Origin: CAXBID01 sp049791475
GTDB taxonomy: Bacteria > Bacteroidota > Bacteroidia > Flavobacteriales > Flavobacteriaceae
Reading direction: 5' to 3'
Assembly (NCBI GenBank): GCA_049791475.1
Contig: JBAQZZ010000133.1
Location: 1 to 64,000 of the forward strand
DNA: 64,000 bases
Part shown: in pieces, positions 63,032 to 64,000 of the stretch
Position numbering within the stretch: the first letter of the stretch is position 1
Layout of the letters: each line of letters opens with the position of its first letter
Notes under the pieces: model-generated
The model's database searches: none
The model's input: the letters and a program-made list of their open reading frames with translations, nothing else
Told to the model about the DNA's origin: nothing
Program-made: the position numbers and the translations under genes

Positions 63032-63088
63032 TGTCAGGTCGAGCGCAGTCGAGACCTAAACAACCTCTCGACTGCGCTCGAGGAGACA
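63032..63088. repeat. pair of inverted REP-like palindromes between the CMD-fold gene and arsS
   Basis: TCGAGCGCAGTCGAG (63039-63053) and CTCGACTGCGCTCGA (63067-63081) are exact reverse complements, extended by imperfect flanks to 63032-63056 and 63064-63088. Each arm is itself palindromic (CTCGACTGCGCTCGAG-like). The CGACTGCGCTC core also occurs inside pdhC at 41841-41862. Confidence 0.8.
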
Positions 63089-63118
63089 ACTTAAAAACTT
63101 TTAAACCTGAAACTTTAA

Positions 63119-64000
63119 ATGATTAAATCCCTACACAAACGCGAAAGCGACTTAGCTAATAGCAACAGACAATTAGAAATTTTATCGAATGGAATATTCC
63201 AAAATGGGGATTTACCAACTTTTAAAGATAAGATTGCTGAAACTGAACAATTTCCACTAAGAGCAAAAAAACTAGAAATACTGCAAATAAATGTAGGTTA
63301 TATGTGTAACCAAGTTTGCGAGCATTGTCATGTTGATGCAGGGCCAGACCGAAAAGAAATTATGACTCGTGAAACGATGTGGCAATGCTTAGAAGTTATA
63401 AAAAATACTGGAGCACATACGTTAGATTTAACAGGTGGAGCCCCAGAAATGAACCCTGATTTTCGTTGGTTTGTTGAAGAAGCTGCTAAAGCCGGAATTA
63501 AAGATTTTATTGTGCGCTCTAACTTAACTATTATTAGAGCTAATAAAAAATATTACGATTTACCCGAATTCTTTAAAAAACATAATGTTCATGTGGTGAG
63601 TTCAATGCCACATTGGACGCGTGGAAAAACAGATAAACAGCGTGGTGACGGTGTTTTCGATAAATCTATAAAAGCATTACAAGAATTAAATGCTATTGGT
63701 TACGGTATGCCAGATAGCAAACTAAAATTAGATTTGGTTTACAATCCATCTGGTGCGTTTTTACCAGGCGACCAAGCATCTTTGGAAAAGGATTTCAAAA
63801 AAGCTTTAAATGAAGATTTTGATATTCAGTTTCACAATTTATTCGCTATAACCAATTTACCAATTAGTAGGTTTTTAGATTACTTAATTGCTTCTGAAAA
63901 TTATGAAGATTATATGTATCAACTCGTTGAAGCTTACAACCCAAGTGCGGTACAAAATGTGATGTGTACCAATACATTATCTGTAAGTTGGGATGGTTAT
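63119..64000 (+). CDS. arsS: arsenosugar biosynthesis radical SAM protein ArsS (3' end outside window)
   Basis: The ATG at 63119 opens 294 codons that run to the window edge without a stop. The radical SAM cluster is CxxxCxxC at Cys63, Cys67 and Cys70 (YMCNQVCEHCHVDAGPDRKE), followed by DLTGGAPEMNPDF and SNLTIIRANKKYYDLPEF. The section MPHWTRGKTDKQRGDGVFDKS and LKLDLVYNPSGAFLPGDQ is typical of ArsS, which joins a ribosyl part to dimethylarsinic acid in arsenosugar synthesis. The arsM methyltransferase may lie beyond the window. Upstream is the CMD-fold gene. Confidence 0.93.
   Translation, partial: MIKSLHKRESDLANSNRQLEILSNGIFQNGDLPTFKDKIAETEQFPLRAKKLEILQINVGYMCNQVCEHCHVDAGPDRKEIMTRETMWQCLEVIKNTGAHTLDLTGGAPEMNPDFRWFVEEAAKAGIKDFIVRSNLTIIRANKKYYDLPEFFKKHNVHVVSSMPHWTRGKTDKQRGDGVFDKSIKALQELNAIGYGMPDSKLKLDLVYNPSGAFLPGDQASLEKDFKKALNEDFDIQFHNLFAITNLPISRFLDYLIASENYEDYMYQLVEAYNPSAVQNVMCTNTLSVSWDGY

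Overview
This 64 kb window is chromosomal DNA of a flavobacterium (Bacteroidota, family Flavobacteriaceae, probably marine). The evidence is the low G+C, AT-rich spacers, the Bacteroidota-type promoter motif TAnnTTTG with an upstream TTG, and the gene content: the type IX secretion/gliding genes porU, porV and gldJ, secreted proteins with T9SS C-terminal sorting tails, an ELWxxDGT-repeat protein, PafA phosphatase, a GbsR-type regulator and an SdpR/SdpI pair. The genus cannot be fixed from the sequence alone. Almost everything is chromosomal and ordinary in coding density; no phage, insertion sequence, CRISPR array or plasmid functions were seen.

Layout. 1-7.5 kb: end of an alpha-2-macroglobulin-like protein, a DoxX protein, a lipoprotein/M64 peptidase pair, an exported DinB protein with a DUF4136 lipoprotein, the sdpR-sdpI-hydrolase operon and a potassium-channel-like protein. 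7.5-13.8 kb: housekeeping (obgE, an hpt-adk fusion, purK-purE, M3 oligopeptidase). 13.8-18.4 kb: a GbsR-type regulator with a small membrane/DUF2071/methyltransferase cluster, an ECF sigma factor with a zinc-motif partner, and a UbiA-like membrane protein. 18.5-24.8 kb: gcvP, then a FabH-like synthase, two methyltransferases and a GT2 glycosyltransferase. 24.8-33.5 kb: nuclease and PafA phosphatase, MlaE/MlaF lipid transporter parts, DUF389, GDP-mannose synthesis, SprT-like, HAD and SDR proteins. 33.5-40.5 kb: accessory stretch with a decayed outer-membrane receptor gene, a cadherin-type lipoprotein, a large T9SS-secreted ELWxxDGT protein, and a LuxR-type two-component system. 40.5-52.5 kb: pyruvate dehydrogenase E2 and E1-alpha, cdd, porV, porU, gldJ, murF. 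52.7-64 kb: tRNA-Val, folC, tonB-exbD-exbB, nhaD, an amino-acid dehydrogenase, anmK, acyl-CoA dehydrogenase, a CPA1 antiporter and the start of an arsenosugar locus (arsS runs off the end).

Most notable non-gene signals: matching CTACCC-N4-GGGTAG palindromes in front of both the sensor kinase gene and the ELWxxDGT gene, flanking the LuxR-type regulator between them; matching TTTCA-N8-TGAAA palindromes in front of gbsR and of the cluster it precedes; a perfect inverted repeat over the sdpR promoter; paired inverted REP-like repeats between genes, one family of which is also translated as part of the linker between the two lipoyl domains of PdhC; and an outer-membrane receptor gene reduced to its two ends by an internal deletion. 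Several starts were moved from the longest open frame to internal ATG or TTG codons for reasons given in each entry.
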